Shown here piece after piece: positions 26,218-34,547 of a DNA stretch of 49,407 nt (within the stretch, counting starts at the first letter, position 1; every line of letters begins with the position of its first letter). The stretch covers positions 1 to 49,407 of the forward strand of contig JAUXTN010000184.1 of the NCBI GenBank assembly GCA_030684355.1, written 5' to 3'. The position numbers and the translations under genes were made by a program. This DNA is from Pseudomonadota bacterium (GTDB lineage Bacteria > Myxococcota_A > UBA796 > SXON01). The notes under the pieces are model-generated. The model was not told the origin of the DNA. It did no database searches and was given only the letters and a program-made list of their open reading frames with translations.

Positions 26218-27485
26218 GGCCGGACTTGGGCCCAGAGACGGACCGTGTCGTTCGCGATGGGGTCGTCCTCGAGGCGGAGCGCGTAGCCCGCGCCGATGCG
26301 TACGCGGTCCCGGCCGCGGTCGTCGAGCGCGGTGTGCCAGACGACGCCGGCGAGGAGGTTGGTGTAGCTGCCGACGGAGGAGTCGTCGTAGAGGCTCACC
26401 TTCACCGCGGGCTCGAAGGCGCCGATGCCGTAGCCGATCTGGCCGGTGACGCCGCGGCGGGTGGTCTGCGACCACACCCCCGGCACGTCGAGCGTGGTGT
26501 TCGTGGGGGAGACGTCCGAGAGCGCGCCGTCCACGAGCAGGGTGAGGCCCGCCACGCGCACGATGGCGTCCGCGCCGAGGGCCTTGGTGGCCGTCGCCAC
26601 GTCGTCCGTCAGGTAGCCGCCCGCGCCGATGCCGAACGCGAGCTTCCGGGAGCCGCCCCAGGTCTCGTACACGTCGGCGTCGCCGTAGGTGTACTCCAGG
26701 CGGCCGAGCACGGTCTTCCCGAGGTTGTCGTCCCCGAAGAGGCCGCCGCCGCTGTTGTAGACGCCGAGCGTCACCTTGGCGCCCCAGCGCCGGGCCCAGA
26801 CCGTCGCGCCGAGCGAGCGGTCCGGAGCGATGTGCTCGGCGACCATGCCGCGCTCGGTGAAGGTCTGCTCGGCGGACGCGATCATCCGATCGCGCGAGAA
26901 CGGGACCTCGTCCTGCCCGACCTGCACGCCCAGCCCCTTCCACTCGTAGCCGACGCTCGCCTTCACGATCTCGATGGCCCCGTCCTCGTCATCGAACCCG
27001 TCGTAGGGCGCCGTCAGTCCGAGGACGAAGGCCCAGTCGAGCCCCTTCTCCTCGCCGGCGAGCCCGAGGCGGAAGCGCTTGATCTTGAAGCCGACGTCGT
27101 CCTCGGGGTCGCCGTAGCCGGTGGCGTCCGCGACGGCGTTCTCGTCCATGTCCCAGGCGGTGCCCCAGATTTGAGCGAGGCCCACCGGCCGGATGTGCGA
27201 CCAGAGGCCGTGCGGCCCGTCGCCACGGGGCCCGTCTCCACGGGGCCCGTCGCCCCGCGGGCCATGCTCCCCGCGGCCCTCGCCCTCGGGCGGCGCGCCC
27301 TGGCCGCCCTGCCCGCCCTGCCCGCCACGGCCCCCCCGGCGCCCCTTGCGCTCGCGGCTCATGTCCGCGGGAGGCTCTTCGGTGACGGCAGGTTCGTCGA
27401 CCACGTCGCCCTCGATCGCCACGGGCTCGGTGCCTGCGAAGGCGGAAGAAGGGGCGAGCGTCAGGGCGGCGAGGGCGAGCAGCAT
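26214..27485 (-). CDS. OprO/OprP-like outer-membrane porin
   Basis: The 423-residue protein has a signal peptide (MLLALAALTLAPSSAFA), then a low-complexity Gly/Arg/Gln/Pro segment (about 48-92), then a beta-barrel-like region. The barrel carries features of the phosphate-selective porin family, such as FKIKRFRLGLAGEEKGLDWAFVLG, VGQDEVPFSRDRM and strands of alternating hydrophobicity ending in VRLWAQVRP. It should form an outer-membrane channel; phosphate selectivity is not shown. The ATG at 27483-27485 gives a clean signal peptide but has no good Shine-Dalgarno. It is divergent from the PHP-domain lipoprotein across only 36 bases. Confidence 0.75.
   Translation of the reverse strand: MLLALAALTLAPSSAFAGTEPVAIEGDVVDEPAVTEEPPADMSRERKGRRGGRGGQGGQGGQGAPPEGEGRGEHGPRGDGPRGDGPRGDGPHGLWSHIRPVGLAQIWGTAWDMDENAVADATGYGDPEDDVGFKIKRFRLGLAGEEKGLDWAFVLGLTAPYDGFDDEDGAIEIVKASVGYEWKGLGVQVGQDEVPFSRDRMIASAEQTFTERGMVAEHIAPDRSLGATVWARRWGAKVTLGVYNSGGGLFGDDNLGKTVLGRLEYTYGDADVYETWGGSRKLAFGIGAGGYLTDDVATATKALGADAIVRVAGLTLLVDGALSDVSPTNTTLDVPGVWSQTTRRGVTGQIGYGIGAFEPAVKVSLYDDSSVGSYTNLLAGVVWHTALDDRGRDRVRIGAGYALRLEDDPIANDTVRLWAQVRP
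27214..27258 (-). repeat. Three 15-base repeats in the porin gene
   Basis: Units at 27214-27228, 27229-27243 and 27244-27258 (GGCCCGTCGCCACGG and variants) encode repeated Asp-Gly-Pro-Arg-Gly segments between the signal peptide and the barrel. Confidence 0.8.
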
Positions 27486-27506
27486 GGACAACCGGGTAGA
27501 GACCGG

Positions 27507-27512
27507 TATCCT
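27507..27512 (+). promoter_or_regulatory. Candidate -10 box (TATCCT) of the PHP lipoprotein gene
   Basis: TATCCT fits TANNNT and lies 9 bases before the ATG at 27522. No Shine-Dalgarno is visible between, so the transcript may be leaderless or nearly so. Confidence 0.4.
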
Positions 27513-27521
27513 ACACCGGCC

Positions 27522-30461
27522 ATGCAACTCCTCCTCCTCCTCGCCTGCTCCGACACCGGCTCGTGGGCGCGCGCGACGCAGATCGAATCCCTGGAAGACG
27601 GCATCGGCGGCCCGAAGGCCATGGCGCGGCCGGGCGACTACCTGCTGGAGAACGATCGCGTGCGCTTTGCCGTGCTTGGCGCGCGCTACTCGCTCGGCCC
27701 GAGCCCGTACGGCGGCACGATTGCCGACGCCGACCTCCAGCGCCCGCACCCCGAGTACGCGGGCGGCCACGGCAACGACCGCCTCGCCGAGATGTTCTCC
27801 ACGGTGAACATGAACCTCGGCGCGGTGGACGATCCCACCGAGGTCACCGTCGTGAGTGACGGGAGCGACGGCGGGGCTGCCGTCATCCGCACCAGCGCGC
27901 TCGCCGAGCCCTTCCTGACCATGCTCGACCCGCTCTGGTCCGTGGTCGGGCAGCCCGAGTTCCTCGTCACCACCGACTACATCCTCGAGCCCGGCGCGGG
28001 CGCGTTGAAGATCCGCACCACCGCCACGTTCGGCGCCGCCGAGCCCGGCGAGGGCATCCTGCTCCCGGGCACGGAGGACGGCCTCGACGTGCTCGAGTTC
28101 GCCATCTCCTCGGGCGTGGCCTTCGGCGACTTCTACCTCCAGGGCGGCTCGGTCGACGTGTTCGCGCCCGGCATGGGGTTCGACGAGGACCGCGCGGTCG
28201 ACGAGCTGCGCAGCGCCGGCGTCAACACGTTCCAGGAGCCCTTCCAGTTCGACTTCGTGGCCGGCGTCGCCGACGGCGTCAGCTACGGCATCGCCGCGGC
28301 GGACGGGGACCTCTACATCCCCCTCTTCACCTCCTCGCAGACCGCCGCCTTCGGCGTCGGCATCGCGGGCGACGGCAGCAACGCCCGCTTCCCGGCCGGC
28401 ACCGCCTACAGCTACGAGCGCTTCCTCGCGATCGGCCAGGGCGACGTCGGCAGCGTGCTCGACGTGCTCCTCGAGGCGAAGGGCGCGCCCTACGGCGAGG
28501 TCCGCGGCTACGTCGTCGAGGAGGGCACCGGCATCGCGCTCTCCGGCGTCTCCGTGCTCGCCTACCAGGTCGGCGCCGCGCAGCCCTACAACCAGTGGCT
28601 CTCCGACGTAGGCGACGACACGCAGATCGACGGATCCTTCGGCGGGCGGCTGCCCCCGGGCGACTACGAGCTGCTCGTGCACGGCCGCGGCCGGCCCGAC
28701 GGCGAGCGCATCCCCGTCACCGTCACCGACGGCGGCAGGGTCGACCTCGTGGCCTCCTCGCCGCGCGCGGGCCAGGTCACCGTCGAAGTCGTGGACGAGC
28801 TCGGCCGCGCCGCGCCCTCGAAGATCAGCTTCTTCGGCTCCTCCGACCTCAACCCCGACCTCGGCGACGACTACATCTCCGGCAGCCCCGCCGAGGTCGT
28901 GTTCACGCGCGACGGCCACGCCGACGTGATCCTCCCGCCCGGCACCTACACCGCGGTCGCGTCGCGCGGCCTCGAGTACGAGCTCGGCCTCTCGGAGCCG
29001 TTCACGGTCACCGGCACCGGCGTCTCCCGGCTGCAGCTCCAGGTCGTCCACTCGGTCGACACCACCGGGTTCGTCAGCGCGGACTTCCACGTCCACTCCA
29101 TCAACAGCTTCGACTCGGGCACCACCCTCTCCGATCGTGTCATCACCATGGCCGCCGAGGGGGTCGAGTTCTTCACGTCGACCGACCACGACGCCCTGAC
29201 CGACTACGCGCCCGCGGTCGAGGATCTCGGACTCGAACCCTGGGTCAAGACCGCCGTCGGCCTGGAGACCACCACGTTGGAGGTCGGGCACTTCCTCGGC
29301 TTCCCGTTCGTGGCCGACACCGCGCTCGAGCAGGGCGGCGCCTTCGACTGGACCGGCATGTCCGCCGGCGAGATCCTCGACACCCTCGACGAGCTCGGCA
29401 CCCGCGCCGGCTACGAGCCCGTGCGCTTCGTGGCGCACCCGCGCGACGGCATCCTCGGCTACTTCGACCAGTTCGGCTACGACCCCTACACCGGCCTCAT
29501 CGCGACGCCCGTGCTCTCCGTCGTGAACCCGCTGCTGCGCTCGGACGAGTACGAGCCCGACTTCGAGGCGTTGGAGCTCCTCAACGGAAAGCGCTTCGAG
29601 ATCGTGCGCACGCCCACTCAGGACGAGCTGAATCGCTACGCCGACGGCGATCCCCTCACCTCCTACGACATGGTGACGCGCACCGCGGTCGAGCAGGAGG
29701 ACCTCCAGGCGGGCGTCTACCGGCTCGGGTACGGCCACGAGGGGCAGGTCGACGACTGGTTCTCGCTGCTCAACAGCGGACAGCGCTACACCGCGCTCGG
29801 CAACAGCGACACGCACGGCAAGTTCTCGGTCGAGGCCGGGTGCCCGCGCAACTACGTCGTGGCCGACACCGACGAGCCCGCGCAGCTCGACGAGCAGGCG
29901 GTGGCGGACGCCGTGCGCGCCGGCCACGTCGTCGCGAGCTACGGGCCGTTCATCCGGTTCACCGCCAACGAGACCGCCATCGTGGGCGACGAGATCGTCG
30001 ACTCCGACGGCACGGTCGACCTCCACATCGAGATCCAGGCGCCCACGTGGATCCCCGTCGATCGCGTGGAGCTCTACCAGAACGGCACCCTCATCCACGA
30101 GTGGGAGGGGCTCGACCCCGACATCTACAAGCTCGTGGAGGACCTCGCGGTCGACGTCACCGCGGACTCCTGGTTCGTCGTCATCGCCATCGGCGACGGG
30201 GACTTGAGCCCGGTCTTCACCCCCGTCGAGATGGCGCCCGTCCAGCTCCAGGACGTCGTCACCGAGGCCCTCGCCGACGTGCCCGCGGTCGGCTCGCTGC
30301 TCTCCCCCGCGGTCCCCATCCCCCGCTCCGGGCCCGTCATCCCCTACGCCATCACCAACCCCATCTACGTCGATGTCGACGGCGCCGGCTGGACACCCCC
30401 CGGCCTGCCGTCCTGGCTCCTCCCTCCCGAGGAGCCCGCGCCAGACGAGCCGGGCGGTTGA
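27522..30461 (+). CDS. CehA/McbA-type PHP-domain metallohydrolase lipoprotein
   Basis: The 979-residue protein begins with a very short lipoprotein signal (MQLLLLLACSD, Cys9), so it should be anchored to a membrane facing the outside. The first 330 residues are beta-rich and unassigned. A carboxypeptidase-regulatory-like region (VRGYVVEEGTG...LSGVSVLAY) follows at about 327-450. The PHP metal site has DFHVHS near 522, STDHD near 552, AHPRDG near 638 and GNSDTHG near 760. PHP proteins are metal-dependent phosphoesterases or ester hydrolases; CehA hydrolyses carbaryl. The C-terminus is Pro-rich. Its stop overlaps the TTG start of the exonuclease gene (TTGA). Confidence 0.85.
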   Translation: MQLLLLLACSDTGSWARATQIESLEDGIGGPKAMARPGDYLLENDRVRFAVLGARYSLGPSPYGGTIADADLQRPHPEYAGGHGNDRLAEMFSTVNMNLGAVDDPTEVTVVSDGSDGGAAVIRTSALAEPFLTMLDPLWSVVGQPEFLVTTDYILEPGAGALKIRTTATFGAAEPGEGILLPGTEDGLDVLEFAISSGVAFGDFYLQGGSVDVFAPGMGFDEDRAVDELRSAGVNTFQEPFQFDFVAGVADGVSYGIAAADGDLYIPLFTSSQTAAFGVGIAGDGSNARFPAGTAYSYERFLAIGQGDVGSVLDVLLEAKGAPYGEVRGYVVEEGTGIALSGVSVLAYQVGAAQPYNQWLSDVGDDTQIDGSFGGRLPPGDYELLVHGRGRPDGERIPVTVTDGGRVDLVASSPRAGQVTVEVVDELGRAAPSKISFFGSSDLNPDLGDDYISGSPAEVVFTRDGHADVILPPGTYTAVASRGLEYELGLSEPFTVTGTGVSRLQLQVVHSVDTTGFVSADFHVHSINSFDSGTTLSDRVITMAAEGVEFFTSTDHDALTDYAPAVEDLGLEPWVKTAVGLETTTLEVGHFLGFPFVADTALEQGGAFDWTGMSAGEILDTLDELGTRAGYEPVRFVAHPRDGILGYFDQFGYDPYTGLIATPVLSVVNPLLRSDEYEPDFEALELLNGKRFEIVRTPTQDELNRYADGDPLTSYDMVTRTAVEQEDLQAGVYRLGYGHEGQVDDWFSLLNSGQRYTALGNSDTHGKFSVEAGCPRNYVVADTDEPAQLDEQAVADAVRAGHVVASYGPFIRFTANETAIVGDEIVDSDGTVDLHIEIQAPTWIPVDRVELYQNGTLIHEWEGLDPDIYKLVEDLAVDVTADSWFVVIAIGDGDLSPVFTPVEMAPVQLQDVVTEALADVPAVGSLLSPAVPIPRSGPVIPYAITNPIYVDVDGAGWTPPGLPSWLLPPEEPAPDEPGG

Positions 30462-31234
30462 GCACCTCCCTCTGGCAGGTCGATCTCGCGGCGCTCGACT
30501 TCGAGACCACGGGCCTCTCCACCGAGCGGGGCGACCGTGCGATCGAGGTCGCGGTCGTGCGTGGGCGGCAGGGGTCCGTGCCCCAACGCTGGTCGGCGCT
30601 CCTCGATCCCGGGCGCCCCGTCGACGCCACCGAGATCCACGGCATCACCGACGAGATGGTGCGCGGCCAGCCGACCTTCGCCGAGCGGGCGCCTACCCTG
30701 TCCCGCATGTTGCGCGGCGCCGTGCTCGTCGCCCACAACGCGCCCTTCGACCTGAACTTCCTCGAGATGGAGTACGGCCGCGCGGGCCTCTGGGCCCCCG
30801 AGGTGCCCGTCCTCGACACGCTCGGCCTCTCGCGCCGCGTGCTCGCGCTCCCGAGCCACCGCCTCGCCTCCATCTGCGAGCACCTCGGCATCGACCGCGG
30901 CCAGGCCCACCGCGCCCTCGATGACGCCCAGGCCACCTGGGACATGGCGTGGCAGCTCCTCGATCGCGCCGATCCCGAGCGGCGGCTGACGATCGCGGAC
31001 GCCGAGCGCCTCTGTCGTCGCCCCAACCACGAAGAGCTCCGCGTCGTGACCAACGCCCTGCTCGACGCCGCACGGCGCGCCCAGCCCATCACGATCGACT
31101 ACCGACGTGCCGACGCCCAGGCCACGCGCCGCTCCATCACCGTGCGGAAGGTGATCGGCTCCCGCGTCGAGGCGTTCTGCCACCTGCGCGGCGAGGACCG
31201 GGTGTTCCGGATGGACCGGATCAGCCTGGTCTAG
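30458..31234 (+). CDS. DnaQ-like DEDDh exonuclease fused to a WYL domain
   Basis: The 258-residue protein has an epsilon-type 3'-5' exonuclease domain. ExoI is DFETTGL (D14, E16), ExoII HNAPFDLNFL (D98) and ExoIII HRALDDA (H151, D155 or D156), so all DEDDh residues are present. Residues about 198-258 form a WYL-like domain, with the signature CHLRGEDRVFRMDRI. WYL domains sense ligands, often nucleic acids or nucleotides, in regulators and defence systems. The start is TTG, overlapping the previous stop (TTGA), which implies coupling with the PHP lipoprotein; an ATG is not available nearby. The protein lacks a signal peptide, so it works in the cytoplasm. Confidence 0.85.
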   Translation: MSTSLWQVDLAALDFETTGLSTERGDRAIEVAVVRGRQGSVPQRWSALLDPGRPVDATEIHGITDEMVRGQPTFAERAPTLSRMLRGAVLVAHNAPFDLNFLEMEYGRAGLWAPEVPVLDTLGLSRRVLALPSHRLASICEHLGIDRGQAHRALDDAQATWDMAWQLLDRADPERRLTIADAERLCRRPNHEELRVVTNALLDAARRAQPITIDYRRADAQATRRSITVRKVIGSRVEAFCHLRGEDRVFRMDRISLV

Positions 31235-31319
31235 CCGCCGTCACTACGGCGCGCCGAGGGCCGGGCGGACCGCTCCCGGCCGGCCACCATGGTAGGGGTC
31301 CGCCCCCTGGAGCGCGCGC

Positions 31320-31922
31320 ATGGCATCCGACCCCGCGACCCCCTCCCTTCGGCTCGTCCGCGGCGCGTTCGCCCTCGTGGTGCTCCTCGTCGCGGGTGAC
31401 GCCGCCCTCGACCTGAGCGAAGGCGCCGAGCTCTTCCACGTGGCGGGCGAGGCCCTCGTGGTCGCGGTCGCGCTGTTCGGGCTCGGCGCCGTGACCCGCC
31501 GCGTGCGCGCGGACCGGGCCCGCCTCGAAGCGGAGGTCGGCCGGCTGCGCGGGGACGAGGCGGCTTGGAGGGCGAGCGCTGCCCGCTGGGAGGCGCAGGC
31601 GCGCGCGGCCGTCCGCGCCTTCGCGGAGGCGGTCGACACCGAGTTCGACCACTGGCAGCTCACGGCGTCGGAGCGCGACGTGGCCTTGCTGCTCTTGAAG
31701 GGCATGAGCATGAAGGACATCGCGTCCGCCCGCGGCACCAGCGAGCGGACCGTGCGCCAGCAGGCCGCGACCGTGTACGCCAAGGCGGGCGTCGAGGGCC
31801 GCGCGGAGCTCGCCTCCTACTTCCTGGACGCCCTCTCGCTCCCCGCGCCGTCGCTCCCCTCGAGCCTGGTGGCGCCCTCCTCGCCGCGGCGGGGCGACCC
31901 GATGTCGAGCTCCTCCGGGTGA
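31320..31922 (+). CDS. Membrane-anchored LuxR-type regulator
   Basis: The 200-residue protein has two N-terminal hydrophobic helices (about 11-28 and 38-58), then a charged coiled-coil-like stretch, then a LuxR/GerE helix-turn-helix (about 112-165: LTASERDVALLLLKGMSMKDIA...SERTVRQQAATVYAKAG). It has no receiver or ligand domain, so signal input may come through the membrane segment. The ATG has GGAG 8 bases upstream. Its last 106 bases overlap the convergent membrane-protein gene. Confidence 0.85.
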   Translation: MASDPATPSLRLVRGAFALVVLLVAGDAALDLSEGAELFHVAGEALVVAVALFGLGAVTRRVRADRARLEAEVGRLRGDEAAWRASAARWEAQARAAVRAFAEAVDTEFDHWQLTASERDVALLLLKGMSMKDIASARGTSERTVRQQAATVYAKAGVEGRAELASYFLDALSLPAPSLPSSLVAPSSPRRGDPMSSSSG

Positions 31923-32332
31923 CGGATCGCGCCCCCGGCGTTCGCGGTCCATACCATCGCGCCCGCGCCCGCCAGCGCCACGGCGAGGGTGGCCCCGATC
32001 GCTAGCCGCTCGTGCCGGCGGCGCCGCCAGTAGGCGAGCGGCGCGAGCACCGCGCCCGCCACCGCGATGACCGTGGCGATCTCGGCACGCTCCTCGTGCT
32101 CCTCCACCCGCGCCTCCGAGATCTGCAACCGGTCCTCCAGGAACTCCTCGGCAGGCTCCCCGCTCCTCCACGCGACCAGGGCGCCGGCCCCTCCCAGGAC
32201 CAGGAGGAACACGGCGGAGCGCCAGGTGCCGTCGTCGCGACGGACCGCGGCGTACGCGAGGAGCGGCAGCGCGAACAGAAAAGCCAGGACCGGGGCGTGG
32301 TTCACGACGAGGTGGAGGTGCGCGGCGTTCAT
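31817..32332 (-). CDS. Small polytopic membrane protein, DUF2231-like
   Basis: The 171-residue protein starts MNAAHLHLVVNHAPVLAFL and has four hydrophobic helices (about 12-28, 40-55, 85-103, 110-128) with a charged loop between. The HLHLVVNHAPV start resembles small membrane proteins of the DUF2231-like type that often occur in envelope or electron-transfer contexts. Two early His residues could bind metal or haem; this is speculation. The start ATG follows GGGAG. The C-terminal 35 residues are charged and encoded entirely inside the antisense strand of the LuxR gene. Confidence 0.7.
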   Translation of the reverse strand: MNAAHLHLVVNHAPVLAFLFALPLLAYAAVRRDDGTWRSAVFLLVLGGAGALVAWRSGEPAEEFLEDRLQISEARVEEHEERAEIATVIAVAGAVLAPLAYWRRRRHERLAIGATLAVALAGAGAMVWTANAGGAIRHPEELDIGSPRRGEEGATRLEGSDGAGSERASRK

Positions 32333-32468
32333 GGAGGCTCCCTTGGGGAAACATCGTCACCCCGCCCCCCGGGCCCATCCGACATCCGCCGGACTGCCCG
32401 TAGATTGCACGGGAGACGGATGGACCGCACGGGTGGAACGGCGCACCCTGTGCTCGGAGTACGCCCGC

Positions 32469-32957
32469 ATGCCCTTCCTGCGCTCCCTTCCCCTCCTCTC
32501 CCTCCTTCTCCTCGCGGCCACCGGCTGCGCGGGGCCCACGGACGGCACCGACACCGGCGCTTGCTCGTCCGGCTCCTACTGGACGGGTGGCGACGAGGAG
32601 TCGCCGCTGATGAACCCCGGCCAGAGCTGCATCGCGTGCCACGATCGCGGCGAGGGGCCGACCTTCACCGTCGCGGGCACCGTCATGGGCGACTACGGCG
32701 ATGTCGACGACTGCGACGGGGTCGAGGGCGTCACCGTGCGCCTCACGGACGCGGACGGCGCGGTCCACGAGGCCACGTCGAACGCGGCCGGGAACTTCTA
32801 CCTGAACGACGCCATCGCGATGCCCTACACCGTCGAGCTCGAGTCGGACGCGGGCGTGAGCACGATGTCGACGGCCCCGACCACCGGCGACTGCGCGAGC
32901 TGCCACACGGCCGACGGCGCGGAGGGGGCTCCGGGGCGCGTCGTGGCGCCGTTCTGA
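32469..32957 (+). CDS. Lipoprotein with two CxxCH motifs
   Basis: The 162-residue protein has a clear lipoprotein signal (LLLLAATGCAG, Cys near 20). It carries CIACH early and CASCH near the end, separated by a beta-rich segment of carboxypeptidase-regulatory or Ig-like type (VTVRLTDADGAVHEATSNAAGNFYL). CxxCH is the c-type haem attachment motif, so it may be a small dihaem protein, although a disulfide or metal site is possible. No distal ligand is assigned. The ATG at 32469 gives the cleanest signal peptide; GGAG lies about 10 bases upstream. It is divergent from the DUF2231-like gene. Confidence 0.75.
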   Translation: MPFLRSLPLLSLLLLAATGCAGPTDGTDTGACSSGSYWTGGDEESPLMNPGQSCIACHDRGEGPTFTVAGTVMGDYGDVDDCDGVEGVTVRLTDADGAVHEATSNAAGNFYLNDAIAMPYTVELESDAGVSTMSTAPTTGDCASCHTADGAEGAPGRVVAPF

Positions 32958-33108
32958 AGCGGGGCGCCCCCCAGCGCGGACGCTGGGGCCGGGCTCCTCT
33001 GGTCTCGCGCTCCGCGCTCGGTTGTCGCTCGCCGGGCTCGCGCCCGGCCGCGACGAACCGCCGCCGCCCGCGGCGGCGCCCGCCGGATCCCTGGCGCGGC
33101 GTGGCGCT

Positions 33109-33957
33109 TCAGTCCGGGATGTAGGTGGCGCCGTAGTCGGAGCCGCACAGCTCGCCCGCGTCCTCGCCGTCGATGGTGACGTTGGCGCAGCCGTCGCAGG
33201 CCACCTCGGGGTCGAAGGTGATCACCGCGGTGGCGGAGCCTTGGAGCACCCAGCCGCCCCAGGGCTCGAGGTCGCATTCGGGGATGGGGCGGGTGTCGCG
33301 GGTGATGCAGTAGTCGCCGGTCAGCCCCTCGTCGGGCAAGGCGTCGACGTACAGCTCACTGACGATGTAATCCTGCCCGGCCGTCCGCTCCTCGATCGAA
33401 CGGACGTACCAGGTGCCGTCGATGCCCTCGTCGTACCCATGCAACTCGAGGGCGAGATCCCGCTCGAGGGAAGACGGTGTACCGACACCCTCGTCCTGGT
33501 AGCGCACGAACCCGTCCGCAGTGACCTCCAGGTCGATGAAGTAGGCATCGGCGAAGTCGACCCCCTCCGCGGCCTCGGCTTCGTAGCGCACCCCATCGGC
33601 GCCGACCGCGGCCGAGGAGGTCCAGCGCCCCTCGTAGACGTAGTCGTCGCTTGTGCAGCTTCCCTCGTAGACGACGTTCCCCTCGGTGTCCTCGGTGCGC
33701 GTGGGGCAGCCACGGTCCTCGACGTAGTGGTCGAGGTAGGTCCGGAGGCTTGCCAGGTGAATGAAGTCCGGCCCGTAGAGCCTCCAGAACGCCGGAATCG
33801 CGCCATCCGTCACCACAAACGGAGCCACGAGGTCGCAAACCGGCAGCACGGGCTCCCAAGCATCCATCCCCGACCCGGTGTCGGCGGAGTCCACCCCCGC
33901 GGTGTCCCCGGACTTCTCCCCTACGCAGGCCGAAAGCACAACGACGAGCAACAGCAT
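33109..33957 (-). CDS. Cysteine-rich lipoprotein of unknown function
   Basis: The 282-residue protein starts with a short lipoprotein signal (MLLLVVVLSACVG) and an Asp/Thr/Ser linker. The mature part has at least eight cysteines, including VACDGCANV, suggesting disulfides in the periplasm or outside. No family is recognised. The start is ATG at 33955-33957 with a TAGCAT box 5 bases upstream and no Shine-Dalgarno. It is divergent from the FKBP lipoprotein gene across 69 bases. The 151-base gap before its stop (32958-33108) is GC-rich and non-coding. Confidence 0.75.
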   Translation of the reverse strand: MLLLVVVLSACVGEKSGDTAGVDSADTGSGMDAWEPVLPVCDLVAPFVVTDGAIPAFWRLYGPDFIHLASLRTYLDHYVEDRGCPTRTEDTEGNVVYEGSCTSDDYVYEGRWTSSAAVGADGVRYEAEAAEGVDFADAYFIDLEVTADGFVRYQDEGVGTPSSLERDLALELHGYDEGIDGTWYVRSIEERTAGQDYIVSELYVDALPDEGLTGDYCITRDTRPIPECDLEPWGGWVLQGSATAVITFDPEVACDGCANVTIDGEDAGELCGSDYGATYIPD

Positions 33958-33962
33958 TCCAG

Positions 33963-33968
33963 ATGCTA
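33963..33968 (-). promoter_or_regulatory. Candidate -10 box (TAGCAT) of the Cys-rich lipoprotein gene
   Basis: TAGCAT on the minus strand lies 5 bases before the ATG, so transcription would start at about the first codon. Confidence 0.45.
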
Positions 33969-34012
33969 CCTCGGATCCATCGGCGCCCCCGTGGCCCACC
34001 CCCCTCGCCGCG

Positions 34013-34018
34013 GATAAC
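34013..34018 (+). promoter_or_regulatory. Candidate -10 box (GATAAC) of the FKBP lipoprotein gene
   Basis: GATAAC lies 8 bases before the ATG. The identical hexamer at the identical distance precedes lepA on the other strand (42759-42764). Confidence 0.35.
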
Positions 34019-34026
34019 GCGGCCGG

Positions 34027-34539
34027 ATGCGAATCCTGGCGCTCCTGCCCATCCTCCTGCTCGCCTGCACCCCCAAGCCCACGACCATCGGTGGCCCGGG
34101 AACCACGCCCGTGTCGTCGTCCGCGGCCTACGGCCCCGCGCCGATGCAGGTGGCGCAGACCGCCGCGCAGGCGCCCATCGACGGGATCCCGATGGTCTCG
34201 ATGCCCAGCGGCCTGAAGTACTGGGTCCTGCGCGAGGGCACGGGCGCGACCCCGTCGCAAGGCGACACCGTGGCGGTGCACTACACCGGCTGGCTCGCGG
34301 ACGGCACGAAGTTCGACTCCAGCTTCGACCGCGGCACGCCGCTCCAGTTCAAGGTCGGCGGCGGGCAGGTCATCAAGGGGTGGGACGAGGGCGTGGCGAC
34401 GATGAAGGTCGGCGAGAAGCGCCGGCTCCAGGTCCCGCCGGGCCTCGGGTACGGCGAGCGGGGCGCGGGCGGGATGATCCCCGGCGGCGCGACGCTGGTG
34501 TTCGAGGTAGAACTCATGGGAATCGTCGGGAAGGGATGA
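34027..34539 (+). CDS. FKBP-type peptidyl-prolyl isomerase lipoprotein
   Basis: The 170-residue protein has a lipoprotein signal (MRILALLPILLLACTP, Cys14), a Pro/Ser/Ala linker of about 40 residues and a C-terminal FKBP domain (about 62-168). Matches include VHYTGWLADGTKFDSS, FKVGGGQVIKGWDEG, GYGERGAGGMIPGGATLVFEVEL. It should assist folding of exported proteins near the membrane. It is a paralogue of the cytoplasmic FKBP at 343-672, and conserves the active-site region. A hairpin follows its stop. Confidence 0.95.
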   Translation: MRILALLPILLLACTPKPTTIGGPGTTPVSSSAAYGPAPMQVAQTAAQAPIDGIPMVSMPSGLKYWVLREGTGATPSQGDTVAVHYTGWLADGTKFDSSFDRGTPLQFKVGGGQVIKGWDEGVATMKVGEKRRLQVPPGLGYGERGAGGMIPGGATLVFEVELMGIVGKG

Positions 34540-34547
34540 CGTTCGGC

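Noticed and set aside
26214..30098. A very long open frame on the minus strand opposite the PHP lipoprotein gene
   Set aside because: Only 26214-27485 has a signal peptide and barrel features. The rest is antisense to a well-supported gene, is low-complexity Val/Ala/Glu/Gly-rich and is the usual shadow of GC-rich coding DNA.
30458..31234. DNA polymerase III epsilon subunit
   Set aside because: The WYL domain, TTG start and coupling to a surface lipoprotein do not fit dnaQ; it lacks the polymerase-binding tail.
32958..33108. Possible short gene or RNA in the GC-rich gap
   Set aside because: No start with Shine-Dalgarno or -10 box, no conserved protein features and no clear structured-RNA pattern were visible.
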